From: JBGFRR01 sp041695045
GTDB lineage: Bacteria; Bacteroidota; Ignavibacteria; UBA10030
Assembly: GCA_041695045.1 (NCBI GenBank)
Contig: JBGFRR010000152.1
Location: 1-28,363 of the forward strand
DNA length: 28,363 nucleotides
Reading direction: 5' to 3'
This document shows, piece by piece, positions 17,848 to 25,565 of the stretch; positions within the stretch are counted from its first letter, which is position 1, and every line of letters begins with the position of its first letter. Position numbers and translations under genes: made by a program. The notes under the pieces are model-generated. The model saw nothing but the letters and a program-made list of their open reading frames with translations, had not been told where the DNA came from and did not search any database.

Positions 17848-19995
17848 ATGAGTTCTCGAAGAATAAAAATTGGAATTGATGTCGGAGGCACGTTCACCCA
17901 CGCCGTTGCTGTGGACGCCGAATCGCTCGAGGTTATCGGTACATCAATGGTTCCGACGACGCACACGGCAGACGAAGGGGTGGCGCGAGGTGTTGTCGAG
18001 TCAATGCACCGGCTTCTCGATCAGACGCGCATCACTCCCGAGGAGGTTGTCCTCATCGCGCATAGCACAACGCAAGCTACCAATGCGTTGCTCGAAGGAG
18101 ATGTCGCCGCCGTGGGAATTATCGGCATGGGAAAGGGAGCCGAGAAGTGGCGAGCACGCGGACAGACTCGGATCGATCGCCTTGAACTGGCGCCGGGAAA
18201 GTTCCTCAAAACCTACCATCGCTTTGTCGACACAGGGGAGCCGCTCGATGTCTCGCGTGTGGAGAGCGTGTTCGAGGAGTTACGCAATGAAGGGGCGGAG
18301 GTCTTCGTCGCAAGTGAGGCGTTTGGTGTTGACCATCCAGAAAATGAAAAAACGGTCGTCGATGTACTGATGAGCAAGGGATATCTCGGAACGTCGGCAT
18401 CAGAAATTTCGCAGCTCTATGGCCTTCGGGTTCGCACCCGAACCGCAGTGATCAACGTCAGCATGATGCCGAAGATGCTGGAGACGGCGAACATGACGGA
18501 GCGTGCGGTGAGGGAGAGCGGTATCCGTGCTCCTTTGATGATTATGCGGAGCGACGGCGGCATCATGGATATCAACGAGATGCGGCGGCGTCCGATCCTG
18601 ACGATGCTTTCGGGTCCGGCAGCCGGCGTCACTGCCGCCTTGATGTACGTCAAAATCTCCGATGGTATTTTTTTGGACGTGGGGGGTACGAGTACAGATA
18701 TTTCGATCATTAAGAACGGCCGACCGGTGGTTCGCACGGGGGAGGTGGGGGGACATCGGCTCCATGTCCGCACGCTTGATATACGGACCGTCGGTATCGG
18801 GGGCGGATCGGTTCCACGTATGCGCGGACCGAAGGTGATAGATGTCGGTCCACGAAGCGCACACATTGCAGGGTTGCGATATCTTGCGTTTTCTGAAGTG
18901 AAGGAGGATGACCGCTGGTCCATTCAGTCGATTCAACCGAAGCCGGGTGATCCGGATGATTACCTTTGCATCACATCGGAACATCAAGGCAACTTTGCGT
19001 TTACCACGGCCGAAGCAGCCAACCTCACAGGGTTGGCTACGACGTACGCAAAAGCCTCGGCTCAATCATTTGAACAAATGGCTCGCTGGCTCGGAGAGCA
19101 ATTAAGAGTTGAGCCCAAAAACTTGGCAGAACAGATTCTTGAAAAAGCTTCGTCCAAAGTGATCTCCGTTGTGCGTGATTTTATCGAAGATTACAAACTT
19201 GTGCCCGAGCATCTCGTTCTTGTGGGGGGAGGAGGCGGGGCCGAGTCCGTTGTGTCGCACACGGCCAACAAACTCGGTGTCGAGCATCGGATCACGCGCC
19301 ACGCGGAGGTCATTTCGGCTATTGGAGTTGCACTCGGGATGATCCGCGAAACGGTTGAACGGAGCATCGTGCAGCCAACGGAAGCGGATTTGCTGGAGGT
19401 GCGGCGCGCAGCAATGCATTCTGTCATACGGATGGGAGCGGCACCGGAGACGGTGGAGGTGCGCGTTGAGGTCGATCCTAAACAGAAGCGGGTCATCGCA
19501 ACGGCAAGCGGGTGGCCGGAGATGAGAACCCGATCCCTTACGGCCCCGAAACTCTCGCAAGAACAGCTTTCGGCTGTTGCCGCGAAATCGGCAGGCGTTC
19601 AGGATGGAGCTACCTGCGTCAGCCATACCGAATTTTTGCATGTCTTCCAGGTAAAAAAGACGACATCGAAATTGCTCGGGTTGATGAAGAGCACATCGTT
19701 GGCAACACGAGTTATCGATGCGGAGGGCGTCATTCGTCTCAAGTTGAGCGACGCGGTTGTCCGAACGGGAGTAGTGGGGACGATCCCATCGCAGCTTCAT
19801 CAGTTGGTCGATGAATTCACGATGTATGGAGATGCCGGCGCACTTCAGCCGGATGTATACGTCCTTGTCGTGGGACGTATCGTCGATTTGAGCGGCTTGA
19901 TCAATAAGGAGCAGGTTCTCTCTTTACTTCAGGCCGAAACTGAATCGTTCTCACGGGACGAAACGGCTATCGTGCTTGTGTCGAAAAAAGAATAA
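17848..19995 (+). CDS. Hydantoinase/oxoprolinase family protein, HyuA-like
   Basis: 715 residues, cytoplasmic. The N-terminal ASKHA domain begins KIGIDVGGTFTHAVAVD (residues 7-23) with a second conserved patch LIAHSTTQATNALLEG. The central hydantoinase A domain carries LSGPAAGVTAALMYV, DVGGTSTDISI (from Asp277) and RTVGIGGGSVPR. Relatives use ATP to open hydantoins or 5-oxoproline, or to activate ketones for carboxylation, usually with a HyuB partner. No HyuB is in the window, so the activity may differ or the partner may lie elsewhere. The last ~180 residues (from about residue 535, VEVRVEVDPKQKR, to the end) do not match the standard HyuA C-terminus that I know and contain a separate-looking alpha/beta module (DVYVLVVGRIVDLSGLINKE). 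Start chosen by GGAG just upstream of ATG. The stop is 2 bases before the next start. Confidence 0.85.
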   Translation: MSSRRIKIGIDVGGTFTHAVAVDAESLEVIGTSMVPTTHTADEGVARGVVESMHRLLDQTRITPEEVVLIAHSTTQATNALLEGDVAAVGIIGMGKGAEKWRARGQTRIDRLELAPGKFLKTYHRFVDTGEPLDVSRVESVFEELRNEGAEVFVASEAFGVDHPENEKTVVDVLMSKGYLGTSASEISQLYGLRVRTRTAVINVSMMPKMLETANMTERAVRESGIRAPLMIMRSDGGIMDINEMRRRPILTMLSGPAAGVTAALMYVKISDGIFLDVGGTSTDISIIKNGRPVVRTGEVGGHRLHVRTLDIRTVGIGGGSVPRMRGPKVIDVGPRSAHIAGLRYLAFSEVKEDDRWSIQSIQPKPGDPDDYLCITSEHQGNFAFTTAEAANLTGLATTYAKASAQSFEQMARWLGEQLRVEPKNLAEQILEKASSKVISVVRDFIEDYKLVPEHLVLVGGGGGAESVVSHTANKLGVEHRITRHAEVISAIGVALGMIRETVERSIVQPTEADLLEVRRAAMHSVIRMGAAPETVEVRVEVDPKQKRVIATASGWPEMRTRSLTAPKLSQEQLSAVAAKSAGVQDGATCVSHTEFLHVFQVKKTTSKLLGLMKSTSLATRVIDAEGVIRLKLSDAVVRTGVVGTIPSQLHQLVDEFTMYGDAGALQPDVYVLVVGRIVDLSGLINKEQVLSLLQAETESFSRDETAIVLVSKKE

Positions 19996-19997
19996 CG

Positions 19998-20933
19998 ATG
20001 AGAATCACAGGCACATTCTTGGACGAGATTTCGCACGACATCCCACACCAGAATTGGGGTCGCGAGGAATGGGACCGAGACTTTGGTCTTATGAAGACGG
20101 TAGGGATCGATACGGTCATTCTCATCCGGTGTGGATATAAGAAATGGCTTACCTATCCGTCGCAGATTCTTGTTGAACGTGAGGCTTGTTACCTGCCCCC
20201 CGTCGACCTCGTGGAGATGTTTCTTCTTCTCAGTGAGAAGCACCGCATGAATTTTTTCTTTGGCCTCTATGATTCCGGAAAGTACTGGTCAGACGGACAC
20301 CATCAGAAAGAAATCGATATCAATAAGCGCGTGATCGAGGAGGTATGGACCCGATACGGAAAGCGTGAAGGATTCAAGGGATGGTACATCCCACAGGAGG
20401 TGAGTCGTCAAATAGCTGGCGTCAGCGAAATGTACGCTCAGCTCGGCATGTACTGCAAGCATGTGAGCGGCGGCCTCCCCATACTCATTTCCCCGTATAT
20501 CGATGGGATCAAGAACATAAGCCAGCTCTCATCGATGGTCGAGAAATCGGAAAGAATTTCAATCGCTGAGCATGAACGAAACTGGAATGAAATCTTCAGT
20601 GCGATCCGTCAAGGGGTCGACATCGTGGCTTTCCAAGACGGCCATGTTGACTTTGACGAACTTGTCGACTTTCTCTCCATCAACAAATCTCTTGCGGACA
20701 AGCATGGACTTGTTTGCTGGACCAACACGGAGACGTTCGACAGGGATATGCCGATCAAGTTCCTTCCCATCAAATGGGAGAAGCTGCTGTTCAAGCTCAA
20801 TGCGGCCAAACAGGTGGGGATCCAACAGGCGATCACCTTCGAGTTCTCGCATTTTATGAGTCCCCAGTCGGCATATCTACAGGCTGGCCACCTCTATCAT
20901 CGGTATCAGGAGTATCTGGACTCACTCTCTTGA
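19998..20933 (+). CDS. DUF4434 TIM-barrel protein, putative glycosidase-like enzyme
   Basis: 311 residues without a signal peptide. The opening MRITGTFLDEISHDIPHQNW and GREEWDRDFGLMKTVGIDTV are typical of DUF4434, a (beta/alpha)8 family related to clan A glycosidases. Two acidic residues lie at the expected strand ends: Glu134 (GWYIPQEVS) and Glu282 (AITFEFSHFMSP). They could be a catalytic pair, by inference only. Other conserved patches are NFFFGLYDSGKYW and IVAFQDGHVDFDEL. Members of this family often sit beside sugar catabolic genes; here it lies between HyuA (2 bases before) and an epimerase (9 bases after). Lack of export suggests that it works on an imported oligosaccharide or glycoside. 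Confidence 0.8.
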   Translation: MRITGTFLDEISHDIPHQNWGREEWDRDFGLMKTVGIDTVILIRCGYKKWLTYPSQILVEREACYLPPVDLVEMFLLLSEKHRMNFFFGLYDSGKYWSDGHHQKEIDINKRVIEEVWTRYGKREGFKGWYIPQEVSRQIAGVSEMYAQLGMYCKHVSGGLPILISPYIDGIKNISQLSSMVEKSERISIAEHERNWNEIFSAIRQGVDIVAFQDGHVDFDELVDFLSINKSLADKHGLVCWTNTETFDRDMPIKFLPIKWEKLLFKLNAAKQVGIQQAITFEFSHFMSPQSAYLQAGHLYHRYQEYLDSLS

Positions 20934-20942
20934 GAGAACCAC

Positions 20943-22097
20943 GTGAAGCACTACCAGGAATTATACAGGAGAGAATTGTTAGAAAACATCCTCCCGTTCT
21001 GGCTTACACATTCGAAGGACGAGCAGTGTGGCGGATACTTTACATGCCTCGACCGAGCAGGGAACGTTTTTGACACCGACAAGTTTGTATGGCTCCAGGG
21101 AAGAGAAGTCTGGTGTTTCAGCACAATGTATCGGCTGGTCGAGCAACGTGGGGAATGGCGGGAAATGGCGCGGCATGGTGCAGACTTCCTCTTGAAACAC
21201 GGAATGGATGATAGCGGTCAGTGGTATTTTTCCCTTACCCGAGAAGGAAAACCACTCATCCAGCCCTATAACATCTTCAGCGATTGCTTTGCAGCGATGG
21301 GACTTGCCGCGCTCGACAGGATCAACCCGGCGGAACACTACCGAACCATTGCAAAGTCAACCTTTGAGAACATCCTTCGCCGTCGGGATAACCCCAAAGG
21401 CCGTTATAGCAAGGTTGTGCCTGGAACTCGGCCCCTCAAGAATTTCTCTCTTCCCATGATCCTCTGCAATCTTATCCTTGAGCTTGAGCATCTTCTCGAT
21501 AACGCCTGGATCAATACGTTTCTCCCTTCAATCGCACACGAAGTGACAGGCGTCTTCTATAAAAAAGATGAAGGGCTTATCCTGGAAAATGTCCTTGAAG
21601 ACGGTTCGTTTTCTGACTCCTTCGAGGGTCGTCTCGTTAATCCCGGACACGGCATCGAGGCGATGTGGTTCGTTATGGACATTGCGCGGCGGTATCACAA
21701 CCCAGAGCTCTTAGACAAAGCCTGTCGCATTATACTCAACACGATTGAGTTCGCATGGGATCGGCAATACGGAGGGATTTTTGCGTTTCTCGACATCAAA
21801 GGGAATCCTCCGCAGCAATTAGAGTGGGATCAAAAGTTGTGGTGGGTCCATTGCGAAACGCTCGTCGCGCTTGCTAAAGGATATGCCTTCACGCGCAATG
21901 AACGGTGCAAACAGTGGTTTGAGGAAGTTCACGAATGGACTTGGACACACTTCAAAGACGAAGAATATCCCGAGTGGTTCGGCTATCTCAATCGCAGAGG
22001 CGAAGTTCTCCTCCCGCTGAAAGGTGGTAAGTGGAAAGGATGCTTCCATCTTCCACGGGCGCTGTATCAAATCTCAGAAACTCTTAACACTCTTTAG
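20943..22097 (+). CDS. N-acylglucosamine 2-epimerase (AGE) family protein
   Basis: 384 residues, the normal length for AGE or cellobiose 2-epimerase (alpha/alpha)6 barrels, cytoplasmic. Family marks in order: YRRELLENILPFWLTHS, CGGYFTCLDRAGN, WLQGREVWCFSTMY, NPGHGIEAMWF with His236, WWVHCETLVAL with His303, and WKGCFHLPRALYQ with His369. His236 and His369 correspond to the two histidines that act as acid and base in characterised members; the assignment is by motif position. The reaction is inversion at C2 of a reducing sugar or N-acyl amino sugar. GTG at 20943 is the start, 9 bases after the preceding stop. This is the last gene of the long plus-strand run. Whether it acts on N-acetylglucosamine, cellobiose or another sugar cannot be told. 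Confidence 0.88.
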   Translation: MKHYQELYRRELLENILPFWLTHSKDEQCGGYFTCLDRAGNVFDTDKFVWLQGREVWCFSTMYRLVEQRGEWREMARHGADFLLKHGMDDSGQWYFSLTREGKPLIQPYNIFSDCFAAMGLAALDRINPAEHYRTIAKSTFENILRRRDNPKGRYSKVVPGTRPLKNFSLPMILCNLILELEHLLDNAWINTFLPSIAHEVTGVFYKKDEGLILENVLEDGSFSDSFEGRLVNPGHGIEAMWFVMDIARRYHNPELLDKACRIILNTIEFAWDRQYGGIFAFLDIKGNPPQQLEWDQKLWWVHCETLVALAKGYAFTRNERCKQWFEEVHEWTWTHFKDEEYPEWFGYLNRRGEVLLPLKGGKWKGCFHLPRALYQISETLNTL

Positions 22098-22178
22098 GCG
22101 CTTAATCAAATAACAGGTACAAAAGTTTGTCGATGGGTTTATGCGGCTAGTGCCGATAGTTTGGAACAGGGGCTTGCC

Positions 22179-22277
22179 GGCGCCCGCGTGAATGAACGCC
22201 GCTCGCCCGCCATAGAGCTGCGTGTAGATATAGATTGCAGCGACGGAAAGGACGAATGATGGGAGACAATAAAACAA
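22179..22277 (-). pseudogene. Fragment resembling PuuD-type membrane urate hydroxylase
   Basis: On the minus strand about 33 codons read LPSFVLSVAAIYIYTQLYGG followed by RAAFIHAGA. From memory this matches a transmembrane segment plus the GRAAFIHVGAM loop found in the PuuD (DUF989-type) membrane proteins. After HAGA the frame continues to 22074 but loses resemblance, and upstream of 22277 nothing coding is visible. The neighbouring remains of xanthine dehydrogenase genes make a purine-oxidation origin more credible. The match is short and recalled, not computed, so this is a tentative call. Confidence 0.35.
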
Positions 22278-22355
22278 ATGTCCACAAAAGACAAGACGGT
22301 TGATGCTCCGCTTGCTACTTCAGACCGAAATTGCTAACATGGGCTAAGACGTGCT

Positions 22356-22973
22356 ATGCCGAAAACGATCTCTTTTGTCCTTGACGGCGAGAAACGGGCT
22401 GTGGATTGTGCCGATCCACGCGGCCCTCGCCCAACAACGACGGTCTTGCAGTATCTCCGCAATTTGCCGACACACAAAGGCGCGAAAGAAGGATGTGCTG
22501 AGGGAGACTGCGGCGCATGCACGGTCGCACTGGGCGAGTTGGACGCCGACGGCCGCATCCGTTACCGCGCGGTTGATTCCTGCCTCGTTTTCCTGCCGAT
22601 GATTCACGGAAAGCATCTCGTGACGGTCGAGAACCTTCGCAACGGAGAGGGTGCGCTGCATCCTGTTCAGCAGGCGATAGTGGAGACCGGCGGAAGTCAG
22701 TGCGGCTATTGCACGCCGGCATCGTCATGTCGCTCTTTACGCTCTATAAGAATGTCGACCGCCCAACCCGCGCTCGCATCGACACCGCGCTGGCGGGGAA
22801 CTTGTGCCGCTGCACCGGCTACAAACCGATTGTGGAAGCGGCAGCGATCGCGTGTGTGCACGGAGGAAAAGATCATCTCACCGACATCGAACCTCAAACC
22901 GCATCGCTTCTCCGCTCCATCCCGCATGCTGATGGTCTTCGGCTCGCAGCAGATCAGGAACCTCGCCACCCTT
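22356..22973 (+). pseudogene. xdhA: Xanthine dehydrogenase small subunit remnant: [2Fe-2S] domain, frameshifted, FAD domain mostly deleted
   Basis: The opening ~120 codons are a normal plant-type ferredoxin domain with the first cluster ligands (GCAEGDCGACTVALG), then GSQCGYCTP. At about 22718-22720 the sequence has CCGGC where CCG GGC (Pro-Gly) is expected; one G is missing and the frame shifts. The second [2Fe-2S] domain continues in the next frame (IVMSLFTLYKN, then LAGNLCRCTGY) and reads on to a stop at about 23000. Back in the first frame a scrap at 22923-22973 reads RMLMVFGSQQIRNLATL, which matches the QIRN-x-ATL motif of the FAD-binding domain. The FAD domain before and after this scrap is gone, and no large molybdopterin subunit (XdhB) is present. 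In life the enzyme oxidises hypoxanthine and xanthine; this copy cannot. Confidence 0.8.
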
Positions 22974-23055
22974 CCCGCTGTTCGAGGAACTCCAACGACT
23001 GACCGACGACGGAGAGGATTGCGTGGTGGCAACAGTTCTTTCAACGAACGGGTGA
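22957..23055 (+). pseudogene. xdhC: XdhC N-terminal remnant ending in a stop codon
   Basis: In the third reading frame, codons up to the TGA at 23053-23055 read PLFEELQRLTDDGEDCVVAT and then VLSTNG. This is the usual opening of XdhC/CoxI proteins, which continue GS-x-PR. The GS-x-PR motif and the GGGC region that should follow are missing. The start codon is also missing, since the fragment runs directly out of the xdhA FAD scrap. The stop is directly followed, in the same frame, by the ATG of the XdhC C-terminal piece, so the two parts were once one gene. Confidence 0.6.
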
Positions 23056-23772
23056 ATGCTCTTCAAACAACTCGTACGCAAAACCGGCGGGATGGATAGA
23101 ATCATGCAGCAATCCATTACTTCGCCGATCCTGCTTGAGGACGAGTTTCAGAAAGCGTTCCGCCGTCACGAAACGCGGCGCGTTCGAGTTCCCGGTGGAG
23201 AGATCATCCTCGAGCCTGTGAGCGGCAGGCCAACGCTTCTCCTCTTCGGCGGAGGGCATGTCTCGAAACACATTTCGCGCCTTGTTGCGGCTGCGGGATT
23301 CCGCGTGACGGTCATCGACGACCGAATCGAGTACGCCAACTCGGCCAGATTCCCGGAAGCGGCACACACGATGGCGGGGGATTTCGTCGAATCCATGAAG
23401 ATTCTCAATCCCACCGCAACAACGTACATCGTTATTGTTACCCGCGGCCATCGGTATGACGAGGAGATTCTCGAATGGGCGATAACAATGCCGGCCCGCT
23501 ACATCGGCATGATCGGCAGTAAGCGCAAAGTGTTGACGACGTACGAGCGGTTGGCGGAGCGCGGTGTCTCCGTAGAGGCGCTTCAGCGGGTTCGCGCCTC
23601 CATGGGAATTCCCATCGGCGCAGCGACGGCCGAAGAAATTGCCGTCAGCATTGTTGCTGAGCTGATCAGCGTACGGCGGAGCACCCCCGGAAACGTTCCT
23701 CACAAGGCCGATGAGATAAAGCCGTTGTTGGAGAAGCTCAAAAACAACCGGCATCACTCAGCTCCTCCGTGA
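23056..23772 (+). CDS. xdhC: XdhC C-terminal (Rossmann) domain protein, N-terminally truncated
   Basis: 238 residues. XdhC inserts or sulfurates the molybdenum cofactor of xanthine dehydrogenase. The C-terminal XdhC_C domain is complete: LLLFGGGHVSKHISRLVAAA (nucleotide-binding glycine loop), VTVIDDRIEYANSARFP, YIVIVTRGHRYDEEIL, and the hallmark YIGMIGSKRKV. The first ~55 residues (KQLVRKTGGMDRIMQQSITS) have no counterpart of the usual N-terminal domain apart from GGEIILEPV near its end. ATG at 23056 directly follows the stop of the upstream xdhC scrap; ATG at 23104 is an alternative. With no intact xanthine dehydrogenase beside it, it is probably a decaying gene, although the remaining frame is open and could still make a stable Rossmann-fold protein. 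Confidence 0.7.
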   Translation: MLFKQLVRKTGGMDRIMQQSITSPILLEDEFQKAFRRHETRRVRVPGGEIILEPVSGRPTLLLFGGGHVSKHISRLVAAAGFRVTVIDDRIEYANSARFPEAAHTMAGDFVESMKILNPTATTYIVIVTRGHRYDEEILEWAITMPARYIGMIGSKRKVLTTYERLAERGVSVEALQRVRASMGIPIGAATAEEIAVSIVAELISVRRSTPGNVPHKADEIKPLLEKLKNNRHHSAPP

Positions 23773-23887
23773 CCTGCATCGGACTGACCGTCTGTTGACC
23801 GGCTGATGTGTTTCCATCGGCGTACAGGTTTGAAACTTCTCCACGGATCATCCGTTCTTACGCTGTCGAACCATAGGTTTCGTGAGT

Positions 23888-25402
23888 ATGATGCGCCGTA
23901 TTCTTTTCGCCATAACGTTTCTCGTTCTTCCAACAGCACTCTTGTCCCAGCCCACCGACGGGGCAAAGGTGCATGCGCTGACGGTTCGCGGCATCGATCA
24001 ACTCTATAATCTTGAGATGGAACAGGCGGAGCGAACCTTCGACGGAGTGATCCGCATGGCGCCCAACGATGCGCGGGGATATTTCTTCAAGGGGATGATT
24101 CACTTTTGGATCTTCTCGCTCAACAAAGACCCGAAAGCCTACGCGCGGTTCTTCGAACTAGCCGACCGTGTGATTGCCATCTGTGAGCGGGAACGTGCGC
24201 GAGATAAGAATGATGTGGTTGCAACGTTCTTCTTAGGAGGCATCTACGGTTACCGCGGCCTCGCGCACCAGCGCAACGGGTCGATGCTGAAGGCGGCATG
24301 GGATGGGCGCAAGGGATACTCCCTCTTGAAAGATGCGGTCACGGCAAAGCCAGACCTGTACGACGCCCAGATGGGGTTCGGTCTCTACAGCTATCTTGTC
24401 GGCAAAGTGCCGGCGTCGTATCGATGGTTGTTGAACATTCTCGGTTTCAGCGGCGATGTGGAGGGAGGACTTCAAGCCCTGCGCTTAGCGGCAGAACACG
24501 GCACCTATGCGCGCGCTGAGGCGATGTTCTTCCTTTCGACATTCCTCAACGTTGAGAATCGCCATGAGGAAGCGCGTGCGTATCTTCTGCGGCTTATCGA
24601 AACGTATCCGGAGAACACGCTATTTCTCGTAACTGCCGCGCAATGGGAACTGCGACAGAACCGCGTGGAGGAAGCGCTTACCCTCGCGCAACGAGCGGTT
24701 GCCATCAACGATCGAAAGAAGGTTCAGATCGGCAAGGAGTTTGCGTACAGTGTCGCGGCGAACTGCTACTTCCTGAAAAACGATTTCCCCGCTGCAATGA
24801 CGAACTTCGAACATTTCTTAGAAGCAGCGGAGAACAAGGACAACGTACCGAACTCCACCTACTATCGTCTCGGCGTGTGCTACGATATCCTCGGCCAGCG
24901 GAGCAACGCGGTGGCGACCTACCGCCGCGTCCGGAATGCCGAACCGCGACAATGGGACTATCACTACTTCCGCCGCTCGAACGTGAGGGTACAACTGCCG
25001 ATGAGGGACGCGGATGTGCTCCTCGTGAAGGCGGAGAACGCGGCCTCCCTCGACGACCATCATACCGTACTGGCGCTGTGCAAGGAAGCTCTCAAACGGA
25101 ACCTCGATACCGATCAACGTGCTCTAGCGTTGTATGGCGTCGCACACGCGCACAATGAGCTTCAGCAATACGAGGAGGCCATTGAAGCAGCCCGAGTGCT
25201 TGTTGCACTTAAGCCGCCGCGAGAGCAGTGGGTTGTGCCGCACGGGTATTATGTGCTCGGCCAGGCGCTCGCGCGACGGGGAGAGGTGAGCGAAGCACGA
25301 AAGGCCTTTGAAGCCGTCAGGCGATTCAAGAATTACGATTTTCAATCGCGTCTTCAAGCGCAGGTTGAGCGGGAAATGAGGCGGCTCGACGGCGCAGGCT
25401 GA
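23888..25402 (+). CDS. Exported tetratricopeptide-repeat protein
   Basis: About 504 residues with a signal peptide (MMRRILFAITFLVLPTALLS, cleavage near LSQPT). The mature protein is helical throughout, with TPR-like units, for example NLEMEQAERTFDGVIRMAPN, NVENRHEEARAYLLRLIETY, LKNDFPAAMTNFEHFLEAAE, YEEAIEAARVLVALKP and RRGEVSEARKAFEAVRRF. TPR proteins of this kind act as scaffolds in the periplasm; nothing shows a specific partner. Starts at GTG 23882, ATG 23888 and ATG 23891 share the frame; I took the ATG at 23888. It is separated by about 115 bases from the xdhC piece and by about 160 bases from the phosphorylase gene, so it may be transcribed on its own. Confidence 0.8.
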   Translation: MMRRILFAITFLVLPTALLSQPTDGAKVHALTVRGIDQLYNLEMEQAERTFDGVIRMAPNDARGYFFKGMIHFWIFSLNKDPKAYARFFELADRVIAICERERARDKNDVVATFFLGGIYGYRGLAHQRNGSMLKAAWDGRKGYSLLKDAVTAKPDLYDAQMGFGLYSYLVGKVPASYRWLLNILGFSGDVEGGLQALRLAAEHGTYARAEAMFFLSTFLNVENRHEEARAYLLRLIETYPENTLFLVTAAQWELRQNRVEEALTLAQRAVAINDRKKVQIGKEFAYSVAANCYFLKNDFPAAMTNFEHFLEAAENKDNVPNSTYYRLGVCYDILGQRSNAVATYRRVRNAEPRQWDYHYFRRSNVRVQLPMRDADVLLVKAENAASLDDHHTVLALCKEALKRNLDTDQRALALYGVAHAHNELQQYEEAIEAARVLVALKPPREQWVVPHGYYVLGQALARRGEVSEARKAFEAVRRFKNYDFQSRLQAQVEREMRRLDGAG

Positions 25403-25434
25403 AATCCCCCCGTCAGCAACCCGCATTTCATCCC

Positions 25435-25463
25435 TTGACATTCCTCACACCATTCCGTAGACT
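25435..25463 (+). promoter_or_regulatory. Possible sigma-70-like promoter upstream of the phosphorylase gene
   Basis: TTGACA at 25435-25440 is a perfect -35 box. After 17 bases TAGACT (25458-25463) is a weak -10. It faces the phosphorylase gene about 100 bases downstream, with the palindromic repeat in the leader between them. Members of the Bacteroidota often use TAnnTTTG instead, so this is only a suggestion. Confidence 0.25.
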
Positions 25464-25492
25464 GCGCTGGCGTCGTTCTGGCCTACAGGCCT

Positions 25493-25530
25493 GCCTGTCG
25501 CCTGCCTGCCGGTAGGCAGGGCAGACAGGC
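25493..25530. repeat. Intergenic palindromic repeat (CCTGCCTGCC/GGTAGGCAGG type), copy 1
   Basis: CCTGCCTGCC (25501-25510) is followed at once by GGTAGGCAGG (25511-25520), an inverted repeat with 10-base arms and one G-T mismatch. Outer arms GCCTGTC (25493-25499) and GACAGGC (25524-25530) extend it. It lies between the TPR gene and the phosphorylase gene. The same core occurs downstream of the phosphorylase gene. It would form a strong hairpin in either strand. Confidence 0.7.
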
Positions 25531-25565
25531 TGAACGGCATCATCTCCATTCGTCCCCCACGGTCC

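Noticed and set aside
18400..19065. Long minus-strand open frame opposite the HyuA gene
   Set aside because: Composition is His/Arg-rich with no motif; the plus strand here encodes clear HyuA motifs, so this is an antisense shadow. The same applies to minus-strand frames at 2268-2876, 4312-5070, 13545-14264 and 26004-26942.
22098..22178. Intrinsic terminator after the epimerase gene
   Set aside because: I found no stem followed by a T-run between 22098 and 22178.
22700..23002. Separate small gene of about 100 residues in the third of the xdhA region
   Set aside because: It carries the second half of the [2Fe-2S] domain (LCRCTGY) and continues the XdhA product after a one-base loss, so it is part of a broken gene and not an independent protein.
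25493..25530. CRISPR-like or tandem repeat nature of the CCTGCCTGC elements
   Set aside because: Only single palindromes are present at each place, with no regular spacers and no cas genes in the window.
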